This document shows positions 35,459 through 43,585 of a stretch of DNA of 64,000 nt, piece after piece. Every line of letters starts with the position of its first letter. Position 1 is the first letter of the stretch. The stretch lies in the NCBI RefSeq assembly GCF_000826065.2, contig NZ_LN623542.1:156715-220714 (forward strand), written 5' to 3'. The notes below the pieces were generated by a model. That model searched no databases and was not told the DNA's origin. It was given only the letters and a program-made list of their open reading frames with translations. The DNA is from Tessaracoccus massiliensis. Lineage in GTDB: Bacteria > Actinomycetota > Actinomycetes > Propionibacteriales > Propionibacteriaceae. Both the position numbers and the translations under genes were made by a program.

Positions 35459-36496
35459 TCAGCGGGAGAGGAGTTCGTGATGGACGGCGGCGAGGTCGCC
35501 GGAGACGACGTGCAGGTCGTGCTGCGCGGCCAGGCGGCGGCCGGCCTCGGTCAGGTCCGCGGCCTCGCCGCTCAGGATCGCCCTGGCGGCGACTTCGAAC
35601 TCCACCGTCGTCGACGCCCGGTGCACCGCGGCCTCGTGCAGCCAGCCCTCGTAGACGGGGATGTCGCGCACCAGCACGGGCACGCCGCTGGACAGCGCCT
35701 CGAGCACCACGATGCCCTGCGTCTCCTCATGCGACATGAAGCAGAACAGGTCCGCCCCGGCGTAGGCGTCGCGCACCTCGTCGGGCGCGACGTGGCCCAT
35801 CAGGTGCAGGTTGGCCGGCAGGTCAGCGAGCGCGGCGCGCACCTCAGGCGTCATCATGGCCTCGCTGGGCGCGGTGCCGGCCCAGTAGAAATCTGCCTCC
35901 GGCATGGCACGCGCCAGGTCGATGTATTCGACGATGCCCTTGCGCACCATCAGATGCCCCACGCTGAGCACCACCTTGCGCCCCTCCGGGATGGAGTAGC
36001 GCGTGCGGAACCGCGCCCGCGCCTCGGCTCCGCCCGAGAAGAAGCGGGTGTCGACCCCGTTGGTCAGCACCCGGATGGGCGCCTGGATGTTGTAGTGCTC
36101 GATGATGCTGCGGGAGTAGGGCGTGGGGGTGACCACCACGTCGCCGCGTCGGTACACCACGCCCAGCCACTTCTCGAACAGCGGCGCGAACGTGGCGGCC
36201 CCCACCCAGGACTGCTCGAAGTCTTCCCGCGTGGAGTGCGCGAACACCACCACGGGGATGCCCAGTGCCTTGGCCAGCAGGCCCACCAGCACCGAATCGG
36301 GGAAGATCGTGTTGAGCTGCACGATGTCGGGCCGCTTCCACAGCTTGACGATCTGCGAGCCCAGGGTGCGTAGCATCGCCGCCTGGTGCCGCATCGCGGA
36401 GCCCACCCCGCTCTTCTCCATGAACTTGCCCGCACCTGAATACAGGCACACCCGCGGCGCCGTGTAGGGCTGCACCGCCGTCGTCATGGTCTTCAT
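35459..36496 (-). CDS. Glycosyltransferase family 4
   Basis: This 345-residue GT-B enzyme probably transfers a sugar from an activated donor to a lipid or other envelope acceptor on the cytoplasmic face. The acceptor-side segment GAGKFMEKSGVGSAMRHQ is near residue 20, VLTNGVDTRFF near 160, GHLMVRKG near 195 and the donor motif HEETQGIVVLEALSSGVPVLV (EX7E) near 270. No membrane helix is seen. The ATG overlaps the stop of the DedA-family gene by four bases, so the two are co-translated. Confidence 0.82.
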   Translation of the reverse strand: MKTMTTAVQPYTAPRVCLYSGAGKFMEKSGVGSAMRHQAAMLRTLGSQIVKLWKRPDIVQLNTIFPDSVLVGLLAKALGIPVVVFAHSTREDFEQSWVGAATFAPLFEKWLGVVYRRGDVVVTPTPYSRSIIEHYNIQAPIRVLTNGVDTRFFSGGAEARARFRTRYSIPEGRKVVLSVGHLMVRKGIVEYIDLARAMPEADFYWAGTAPSEAMMTPEVRAALADLPANLHLMGHVAPDEVRDAYAGADLFCFMSHEETQGIVVLEALSSGVPVLVRDIPVYEGWLHEAAVHRASTTVEFEVAARAILSGEAADLTEAGRRLAAQHDLHVVSGDLAAVHHELLSR

Positions 36497-37197
36497 CACA
36501 GTCCCAGCCATGGGAACACCGCCTTCAGGATGGCCATCACGCCAGTTGTGTAGAGGAGCACTCCCCAGGGCTTGCACAGGAAGATGATCAGCAGATAGGT
36601 GCGCCAGCGCATCGTGGTGAGGCCGGCGAGGTAGCAGAGCACGTCATCCGGCGCGAGCGGCATCGCGATGGCGATGGCGAAGTAGCGCGTGAACTTCGGG
36701 TGGTCGAGCCACTTGCCGTAGCGTTCGAGGGTGCGCTCGGAGAAGCGGGCGACGACGAGGTCGCGGCCGGCGTGCCGGGAGATCGCGAACACCAGGATGG
36801 AGCCCACGACGGTGGCCAGGTAGGCGAAGATCGCGCCCTTGATGTAGCCGAAGATCACCGGCGCGGAGATGATCGCGCCGGACCCGGGGATGACGGGCAC
36901 CACGGATTCAAGCGCCCCGGCGATGATGAACGCGACGGGGCCGAACACGCCGAACCCGTCGACGAACTCCCGCAGCGACGCCACCGAGGTGAGCACGCCG
37001 CTGGTGATGCCCACCACCACCAGGGTCGCCACCCCGGCCAGGCCGAGGAGGGTCAGTGCGTGGAAGAGTCGCTTGAGCTTCGACGCCCGTACCGGATCCG
37101 ACGGCGTGCTGACGATCTCGGCGGCCGCGGGCCCGTCGTCGCCGGAGGTGATCGGTTCGCTCCCCACGGCAGGCTCGGCCTCGAGTGTCGTCGTCAT
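36496..37197 (-). CDS. DedA/VTT-family (TVP38/TMEM64) membrane protein
   Basis: This 233-residue protein has an acidic N-terminal tail followed by about five hydrophobic segments. The family's re-entrant region is recognisable (FGPVAFIIAGALESVVPVIPGSG; GYIKGAIFAYLATVVGS; MPLAPDDVLCYLAGLT). Bacterial VTT proteins act in lipid scrambling and undecaprenyl-phosphate recycling. The linked glycosyltransferase suggests a shared lipid substrate, which is inference. A start at MTTTLEAE was preferred over one 36 bases upstream. Confidence 0.8.
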   Translation of the reverse strand: MTTTLEAEPAVGSEPITSGDDGPAAAEIVSTPSDPVRASKLKRLFHALTLLGLAGVATLVVVGITSGVLTSVASLREFVDGFGVFGPVAFIIAGALESVVPVIPGSGAIISAPVIFGYIKGAIFAYLATVVGSILVFAISRHAGRDLVVARFSERTLERYGKWLDHPKFTRYFAIAIAMPLAPDDVLCYLAGLTTMRWRTYLLIIFLCKPWGVLLYTTGVMAILKAVFPWLGL

Positions 37198-37295
37198 GGC
37201 CCCATCATCCTGGCGACGGGGGTCAGCGCACATCAGGCCATCGTCTTGTTCTGCCCCCTACTTCAGTACGAGATGGGCAGGGGGTCGCCCCTGCT

Positions 37296-37335
37296 GATTG
37301 AGACTCGAGCGCAGCGAGCAGTGTCGAAACCGCAA
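37296..37335 (+). repeat. Family B repeat, single arm
   Basis: The block TTGAGACTCGAGCGCAGCGA continues AGCAGTGTCGAAACCG, matching the arm at 27,295-27,335. The rest of the 37,198-37,561 gap holds a 39-codon minus-strand frame (37,382-37,501) whose sequence includes TCAGGGACC of family A. No convincing gene is seen there. Confidence 0.6.
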
Positions 37336-37561
37336 CGCGAGCTCAGTCAGCGTCCACCATCACCCAGTGCGGGATCAGAGGCTACAGCGCCTCGTACTCA
37401 GCCACCAGCTCGTCCTGGGACTCGCCGCAGTAGATCCCGCTCAGGGACCGGGGCAGCGCCTCCACGCGCAACGAGCGCGACAACTCATGGCAATCCGTCA
37501 TGGGAGACTGGGCTGGCACGACATGCTTGACCCAACACCCCACTGCTTTGAAGGAGCTTCG

Positions 37562-39016
37562 ATGGCTATCGCCACCCCCACCCCCGCCAGCGCCGATCTC
37601 GGCGTCACCGGCATGGGCGTCATGGGCTCGAACCTGGCCCGCAACCTCGCCCGCAACGGCCACAAGGTGGCCATCCACAACCGCACGTCCGCCAAGACGG
37701 AGGCCGTGATCGCTGAGCACGGCTCCGAGGGTGAGTTCGTCCCCGGCGAGACGATGGACGACTTCGTCGCCTCGCTCTCCTCTCCCCGCGTCGCCATCAT
37801 CATGGTGCAGGCAGGCCCCGCCACGGACGCCGTGATCGGGGAACTCGCCTCCCGCATGGACGAGGGCGACATCATCGTCGACTGCGGCAACGCGCTGTTC
37901 ACCGACACCCGCCGTCGCGAGGCGGATCTCCGCGCCCGCGGCATCCACTTCGTCGGCTGCGGCGTCTCCGGTGGCGAAGAGGGCGCCCTGCTCGGCCCCT
38001 CGATCATGCCCGGCGGCTCCGTCGAGTCCTACAAGCGCCTCGGCCCCATGCTGGAGTCGATCTCCGCCCACGTCGACGGCGAACCCTGCTGCACCCACGT
38101 CGGCGCCGACGGCGCCGGCCACTTCGTCAAGATGGTCCACAACGGCATCGAGTACGCCGACATGCAGGTCATCGGCGAGGCCTACGACCTGCTCCGCCGC
38201 GCGCTCGGCCTCACCCCCGCGGAGATCGCCGACATCTTCGCTGAGTGGAACAAGGGTGACCTCGACTCCTACCTCATGGAGGTCTCCGTCGAGGTGCTGC
38301 GCCAGGTGGATGCCCGCACGGGCAAGCCGCTGGTCGACGTGATCGTCGACGCCGCCGGCCAGAAGGGCACCGGCGCCTGGACCACCCAGACCGCGCTGGA
38401 TCTCAGCGTCCCCGTCACCGGCATCGGTGAGGCGACCTTCGCGCGTGGCCTGTCGTCGTCGCCCATCCAGCGCGCCGGCGCCCGCGGGTTCGAGGGCCAC
38501 GCCGAGGAGTGGAACATCGAAGACCGCGACGCGTTCATCGAGGACGTCCGCCAGGCGCTGTACGCGTCGAAGCTGGTGGCCTACAGCCAGGGCTTCAACC
38601 TGATCCAGGCCGCCGCCACCGAGTACGGCTGGGACATCTCGCTGGCCGACATGGCCCGCATCTGGCGCGCCGGCTGCATCATCCGCGCCCGCTTCCTGGG
38701 CGAGGTGACCCGCGCCTACCTGACCACGCCGGATCTGCCGCTGCTGATCGCGGACAAGTACTTCTACGACAAGGTGGTCGAGGCGCTGCCGTCCTGGCGC
38801 CGCGTCGTCAGCCTGTCCGCCCTGCACGGTGTGCCCGCGCCGGTGTTCTCCTCCTCGCTGTCCTACTACGACGGCGTGCGCAGCGAGCGCCTCCCCGCCG
38901 CCCTCATCCAGGGCCAGCGCGACTACTTCGGTGCGCACACCTACAAGCGCATCGACGCCGAGGGCAGCTTCCACGTGCTGTGGGGCGAGGACGAGCGTGT
39001 GGAGGTGGTGAGCTGA
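37562..39016 (+). CDS. gnd: 6-phosphogluconate dehydrogenase, decarboxylating
   Basis: Gnd oxidises 6-phosphogluconate to ribulose-5-phosphate and CO2 with NADP. The 484-residue protein has the Rossmann motif GMGVMGSNLARN near residue 17, substrate-site GVSGGEEGA near 140, catalytic GHFVKMVHNGIEY with its Lys near 197, DAAGQKGTGAWT near 272 and the C-terminal QRDYFGAHTY. The start follows GAAGGAG. It overlaps the downstream sugar kinase gene by one base (TGATG). Confidence 0.93.
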   Translation: MAIATPTPASADLGVTGMGVMGSNLARNLARNGHKVAIHNRTSAKTEAVIAEHGSEGEFVPGETMDDFVASLSSPRVAIIMVQAGPATDAVIGELASRMDEGDIIVDCGNALFTDTRRREADLRARGIHFVGCGVSGGEEGALLGPSIMPGGSVESYKRLGPMLESISAHVDGEPCCTHVGADGAGHFVKMVHNGIEYADMQVIGEAYDLLRRALGLTPAEIADIFAEWNKGDLDSYLMEVSVEVLRQVDARTGKPLVDVIVDAAGQKGTGAWTTQTALDLSVPVTGIGEATFARGLSSSPIQRAGARGFEGHAEEWNIEDRDAFIEDVRQALYASKLVAYSQGFNLIQAAATEYGWDISLADMARIWRAGCIIRARFLGEVTRAYLTTPDLPLLIADKYFYDKVVEALPSWRRVVSLSALHGVPAPVFSSSLSYYDGVRSERLPAALIQGQRDYFGAHTYKRIDAEGSFHVLWGEDERVEVVS

Positions 39017-40089
39017 TGAAGCTCCGCGAAGACGCACAGTGGGCGCTCGTCGTCCCCACCTCGATGGGCGTGCGCATCACGCCTGAGAACCGCCAGCCGG
39101 TGCACACCTCCAGCCGCTACCTGATGCAGGCCACATCCGCCGAGACCAACGTCGCGTCGGTCCCGTCACACCTGGGCCTGCCGGTGAAGGTGCTGACCCG
39201 CTTCGTCGAGGACTCCCCCATCTCCGCCTTCATCAAGGCGGATCTGCGGGCCCGCGGCATGAGCTACGAGGGCCCGGACGTGCCGCAGGGCGACGCGTGG
39301 GGCAACCGGCACCAGTTCAACATCGCGGATTCCGGCTTCGGCGGCCGCGCCCCCCGGGTGTGGAACGACCGCGCCGGTGAAGTGGGCCTCGACCTCTCCG
39401 TCGATGACTTCGACCTGGAGAAGCTGTTCGCCGAGGAGGGTGTGAAGATCCTGCACCTGTCCGGCCTGGTGGCCGCGTTGTCGCCCAAGACCTCGACGTT
39501 CTGCGTGGAGCTGGCCCGCAAGGCCAAGGAGCACGGCACCGTCATCAGCTTCGACCTCAACTACCGCAAGTCCTTCTGGAAGGGCCGCGAGGACGAGCTG
39601 GGCGCCGCGTTCAAGGAGATCGCCGGGCTGTGCGACGTGCTCTACGGCAACGAAGAGGACTTCCAGCTGTGCCTGGGCATCCAGGGCCCGGAGGCCGGCG
39701 GCGAGGGCATCGATGAGGAGATCGAGAGCTTCAAGCAGATGATCGGCCGCATCTCCGAGGCCTACCCGGAGGCGTCCTACATCGGCACGTCGCTGCGTGA
39801 GGTGGTCTCCGCCAACCAGCACCGTTGGGGCATGATCCTGTGGGGCGACGGCGAGTTCAACGTCGCGCCGCTGCGTGACATCGACGTGCTCGACCGGATC
39901 GGCGGCGGCGACGGCTCCGTCGGCGGTGTGCTCTACGGCCTGCTGCAGGGCTGGTCGACCGCGAAGTGCATGCAGTTCGGTTGGGCGACGGGCGCGCTGG
40001 CCGCGACGTCGGTCAACGACTACGGCGCTCCTGCTGATGAGTCGCAGGTCTGGTCGATGTGGGAGGGCAACGCCCGCGTCCAACGCTGA
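39016..40089 (+). CDS. PfkB-family sugar kinase, probably 2-keto-3-deoxygluconate kinase
   Basis: This 357-residue kinase has the PfkB layout: an acceptor-side segment QATSAETNVASVPSHLGLPV near residue 36, FDLNYRKSFWKG near 178 and the catalytic DRIGGGDGSVGGVLYGLLQG near 290. The DRIGGGD form of the anion-hole motif is typical of KDG kinases rather than ribokinases. Its product, KDPG, would need an active aldolase, and the Eda relative at 295-918 lacks the catalytic residues. It is translationally coupled to gnd. Confidence 0.78.
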   Translation: MKLREDAQWALVVPTSMGVRITPENRQPVHTSSRYLMQATSAETNVASVPSHLGLPVKVLTRFVEDSPISAFIKADLRARGMSYEGPDVPQGDAWGNRHQFNIADSGFGGRAPRVWNDRAGEVGLDLSVDDFDLEKLFAEEGVKILHLSGLVAALSPKTSTFCVELARKAKEHGTVISFDLNYRKSFWKGREDELGAAFKEIAGLCDVLYGNEEDFQLCLGIQGPEAGGEGIDEEIESFKQMIGRISEAYPEASYIGTSLREVVSANQHRWGMILWGDGEFNVAPLRDIDVLDRIGGGDGSVGGVLYGLLQGWSTAKCMQFGWATGALAATSVNDYGAPADESQVWSMWEGNARVQR

Positions 40090-40101
40090 CGCCGGTTGAG
40101 C

Positions 40102-40158
40102 GGTCCCTGAGCGTCGCCCTTCGTCGTCAGGGACCAGCCAAGGCGACGCTCACGGGAG
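40102..40158. repeat. Family A repeat downstream of the kinase gene
   Basis: GGTCCCTGA (40,102) and TCAGGGACC (40,127) form a hairpin around GCGTCGCCCTTCGTCG, and a shorter GGCGACGCTCACGGGA copy follows. It lies just past the kinase stop and before a converging lipoprotein gene, so it could act as terminator for both. Confidence 0.65.
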
Positions 40159-40199
40159 GGACAACGGCTCGATGATGTCGCGACCCTCCCGCGCCACGC

Positions 40200-40949
40200 T
40201 CAGCCCTTGATGGCGACGAAGCCCTCGCCCGCGAAGCGCAGCGTGTTGTCGATGGCGGTGCGCCAGTTCTCAAGGTCGCCGTCGTGCATGGAGAGCGTCT
40301 GCACCTCGAGCACGCGGCCGTAGAGGTGGCTGACGCACAGCGCGTGGTCCACCTCGCCGTTCTGCTGCGAGGCAGGCGCCTCGACGCAGTCCCAGGCCAA
40401 CCCGCCGGCCTCGACGTGGCGCTGCTCGGCCTCGCCGTTCTCCCGCAGCGCGACCACGGCGCTCTCGACGGCGGTCGTGTAGCCCTCGGCGCCGCGGTCG
40501 AAGACGGGGGCGGGTTCGCCGTCGACCATGGGGAGGTAGGCCATCAGTTGTGCGCTGGCCTGGTTGTCCTCGCGCACGTAGTTGAACACCGCGGTGTGCT
40601 CCTGCGGGTTGGTCTCGACGCGCTGCTGCGGCATGCCGCCGAGGTCCTTGGGCATACGCCCGAAGTCGTTGGTGCGGATGCCGTCCACGAGATCAGGGTT
40701 GGCGTCGGCCACTTCCTCCGTCGGCTCAGCCGTGGCTTCGGTGGGTGAAGCCTCCTCCGCGGGCGCTGTTGTCTCCGAGGCCGCCTCAGTCGTCTCGGCG
40801 GCTGGCCCGGTGGTCTCCTCCACCGGCGCCGACTCGGTGGTCTCAGCGACGGTGACGCTTTCGTCGGGCGTCACCGGCTCGGGGTCGGGGGCGCACCCCG
40901 CGAGGAGGGCGATGGTCAGCACGGCGGCAGGGGCGAGTCGTCGAAGCAT
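40200..40949 (-). CDS. Lipoprotein A of a tandem pair
   Basis: This 249-residue secreted protein has a lipoprotein signal (MLRRLAPAAVLTIALLAGC) and a Thr/Glu/Ala-rich linker to about residue 85. A conserved domain begins NPDLVDGIRTNDFGRMPKDL, passes GGLAWDCVEAP and ends with VLEVQTLSMHDGDLENWRTA. Two Cys in the domain (WDCVE and ALCVS) may pair. No function is recognised. AGGAG precedes the ATG. The neighbouring gene at 41,042-41,779 is a paralogue. Confidence 0.75.
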   Translation of the reverse strand: MLRRLAPAAVLTIALLAGCAPDPEPVTPDESVTVAETTESAPVEETTGPAAETTEAASETTAPAEEASPTEATAEPTEEVADANPDLVDGIRTNDFGRMPKDLGGMPQQRVETNPQEHTAVFNYVREDNQASAQLMAYLPMVDGEPAPVFDRGAEGYTTAVESAVVALRENGEAEQRHVEAGGLAWDCVEAPASQQNGEVDHALCVSHLYGRVLEVQTLSMHDGDLENWRTAIDNTLRFAGEGFVAIKG

Positions 40950-41041
40950 GTGGTCTCCTGTGGTCAACATCGGGGCTTGTCACGCTAATGCAGGGGGTGG
41001 GTCGGCTGGCGTCATCCTCCAACGGCACACGTGCATCGCGA

Positions 41042-41779
41042 CTACTCGCTGAGGGCATCGACAGCCTCGGCTATCTCGGTGAGCGCGGCCTCGACCTCGG
41101 AGCGCCAAGCATCGATATCAGCCTCGGGCGCGCTGATCCGCTGCATCTCCAGCACCCTGCCGTACCGGTGGCTGAGGCACAGGACGGCGTCGGTGCCCTG
41201 GTTGTTGCCGTGCCCCTCGAAGCAGTTCCAGGCCAGCCCGCCGGCGTCAAGGGTCCGCTCCTCCGGCGTCCCGACTTCCTCGACCGCTTTCCGCCCGAGC
41301 TCAAGCGCCTCGGTGTAGCCCTGGTCCTCGGCGCTGGACACCGGCTTGCGTTGACCCCCCTGCAACTCTGGGATGAAGGCGGCGAAAAACAGCCTCGTCT
41401 GCTCGTCCTGCGAGGAGTACTCCATCTGCGCGAAGTGGTTCTGCGGGTTGGTGTCGATGCTGCGTTGGGTGAGGCCATCGATCTCCTTCGGCATGGCACC
41501 GAAGTCGTTGGTGCGGACGCCGTCGACGACATCGGGGCTGGCGTCGCCGGCCTCCTCGTCCGCACTCTCCCGAGTTGCCTCACCGGAGGGCGAGGGTCCC
41601 TTGGTCTCCGGCATGGGTTCAGTGGTCTCGGCGGCAGGCGCCGCAGTCTCGTCCACTGAAGACGTCTGCGTCGTCACTGTCTCCGGGATGGTGGGGCTCT
41701 GTTGCGGTTTGTCGGAGGGGGCGCACCCCGCGAGGAAGGCGATGGTCAGCACGGCGGCAGGGGCGAGTCGTCGCAGCAT
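41042..41779 (-). CDS. Lipoprotein B of a tandem pair
   Basis: This 245-residue paralogue of the adjacent lipoprotein shares nearly the whole signal peptide (MLRRLAPAAVLTIAFLAGC), also at DNA level, a Thr/Glu/Pro linker and the domain signature VVDGVRTNDFGAMPKEIDGL, GGLAWNCFEGHG and RVLEMQRISAPEADIDAWRS. Outside the signal peptide the two differ in many positions, so duplication is not recent. Each has its own ribosome-binding site and a gap of about 90 bases separates them. Confidence 0.75.
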   Translation of the reverse strand: MLRRLAPAAVLTIAFLAGCAPSDKPQQSPTIPETVTTQTSSVDETAAPAAETTEPMPETKGPSPSGEATRESADEEAGDASPDVVDGVRTNDFGAMPKEIDGLTQRSIDTNPQNHFAQMEYSSQDEQTRLFFAAFIPELQGGQRKPVSSAEDQGYTEALELGRKAVEEVGTPEERTLDAGGLAWNCFEGHGNNQGTDAVLCLSHRYGRVLEMQRISAPEADIDAWRSEVEAALTEIAEAVDALSE

Positions 41780-41951
41780 GTCTCTCCAGCGTTCGGAAAC
41801 GGGGCTTGTCAGGTTAGCCGAGGAGGGGTTCACGGCCCAGATGTCGGTAGAAGTACCCTCGCGGTGCCCTCGCCTCCTGAATGCCGGGGGGGGTGCTGGC
41901 AACGAAGGGAAATCTAGCGAGTCGGGGGGCGCGGCGGGGTAGCCTGCACGT

Positions 41952-43286
41952 ATGACGAAGCTGTACCCAGGCGTGCCCGATGCCGCGAGCGTCGGCGGGC
42001 CGGAAGAGACCCTCGACGACAACTAGATCCGCGCGTTCGTGCTGGAGCAGTTGCGCGGCTACGACTTCGACGGCAAGCGCGTGACCCTCGTCGTACCCGA
42101 CGGCACGCGGCACGCCCCCGTCGACAAGGTCTCCAAGCTCATCCACGAGGCGCTGGGCGACCGGCCGAAGGATGTGCGGGTGGTGATCGCGCTGGGAACC
42201 CACGATTACATGAGCGACGAGGCCATCGGCCGTCTCATGGGCTCTGAGCCCGGCAGGTTCGAGGAGACCTACCCCGGGTGGGAGATCTTCAACCACGACT
42301 GGCGCAACCACGACACGTTCGCCGACCTGGGGACCATCCCCGCCTCGCATCGGGGAGTTCACCGACGGCCGGTTGACCGACCGTGACATGACGGTGCTGG
42401 TCAACAAGATGGTGGTGGACACCGACATCTCGCTGGTGCTCGGCCCCGTCCTGCCCCACGAGGTGGTGGGCTTCTCCGGCGGCAACAAGTACTTCTTCCC
42501 CGGCCTGTCCGGCCACGACGTGATCGACATGTCCCACTGGGTGGGCGCGCTGATCACCAGCGACGAGATGATCGGCTCGGTCGGCATCACACCCGTGCGG
42601 CAGATGATCGACGCGGCCGCGGAGCTCGTCCCGTCGACGAAGCTGCTGCTGGGCATGATCGTCAAGCCCGGCTCGGACGACCTGCAGTTCATGGCGTTCG
42701 GCGACACCCGCGCGTCGTGGGAGGCGTGCGCCGAGGTGTCCAGCCAGGTGCACGTGAAGTACGTGCCGAAGGCGTACAACCGGGTGGTCTCGATCATCCC
42801 TGAGATGTACGAGGACATGTGGACCGGCGCGAAGGGCTTCTACAAGATGGAGCCCGTCGTCGCCGATGGTGGCGAGCTGATCATCTACGCGCCCCACATC
42901 AAGGAGGTCTCCGTGATGCACCCCGGCATCGAGGAGATCGGCTACCACAACCGGCAGTACTTCGTCGGCCAGTGGGAGCGCTTCAAGGATCATCCGTGGG
43001 GTGAGTTGGCGCACTCGACGCACCTGCGCGGCCTCCGGGGCGAGCGAGATGATGCGCATGCTTGGGCGACTACAACCCAGAGACCGGCGAGGAGACCAAC
43101 CGCGTGACGGTGACGTTGGCGACGGGCATCCCGCGCGAGACGGTGGAGGCGATCAGCTTGGACTACCTCGACCCGGCCGACGTGGACCTCGAGACCTTCC
43201 GCAACGACCCCGACACCCTCGTCGTCCCCAACGCGGGTGAGTTGTTGCACCGCACGGAGTCGCAGCGGGGTCGCCTGCCCGCCTGA
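41952..43286 (+). pseudogene. Lactate racemase-like (LarA/DUF2088) pseudogene
   Basis: The frame opens at 41,952 after a TAGCCT -10 box (MTKLYPGVPDAASVGG) and is stopped by TAG at 42,024-42,026. The LarA-type sequence continues (VTLVVPDGTRHAPVDKVSKL), loses one base near 42,345, continues as GEFTDGRLTDRDMTVLVNKM with VVGFSGGNKYFFPGLSGHD, and gains single bases near 43,036 and 43,065 before ending at 43,286. LarA-family proteins use a nickel-pincer nucleotide to racemise lactate or related hydroxy acids. One stop and three frameshifts make function very unlikely. Confidence 0.85.
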
Positions 43287-43322
43287 CGCCGCAACGATCG
43301 CCACAACGATTTCAATCGGATC

Positions 43323-43436
43323 GTTGTGGCAGTCCATGCGGCGACTACGCCTCAGGCATTGCCACTACGACGGCGGGCAGGTGTGCAACAACCGCAACCC
43401 ACTCCGGTTAAGCCTCAGACACCTGCATCCAACCCG
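43323..43436. repeat. Family C repeat and inverted arms
   Basis: GTTGTGGCAGTCCATGCGG runs into GCGACTACGCCT and TGCCACTACGACGG, close to the copy at 34,361-34,396. GGCAGGTGT (43,376) pairs with ACACCTGC (43,421). The 43,287-43,572 gap contains no gene. Confidence 0.55.
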
Positions 43437-43572
43437 GCCCCGCACATCACCGAGATTTGGCGGGAGGATTCAGCCGTATCCCTCGATAGTGAAGCCATAG
43501 GCGCAAATCCTCCTGCCATTTTTCTGGCGACCCCCAAGACGCCACGCCCGCGGCGCTGCCGGGGCGCCTCGG

Positions 43573-43578
43573 TAGGCT
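43573..43578 (+). promoter_or_regulatory. -10 box of a probable leaderless transcript
   Basis: TAGGCT ends seven bases before the ATG at 43,586 of the mycothiol gene. An ATG at 43,580 is too close to be used. Confidence 0.4.
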
Positions 43579-43585
43579 GATGCGC

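Noticed and set aside
37382..37501. Small gene of 39 codons on the minus strand
   Set aside because: It includes a family A repeat core, has no ribosome-binding site and no recognisable relative.
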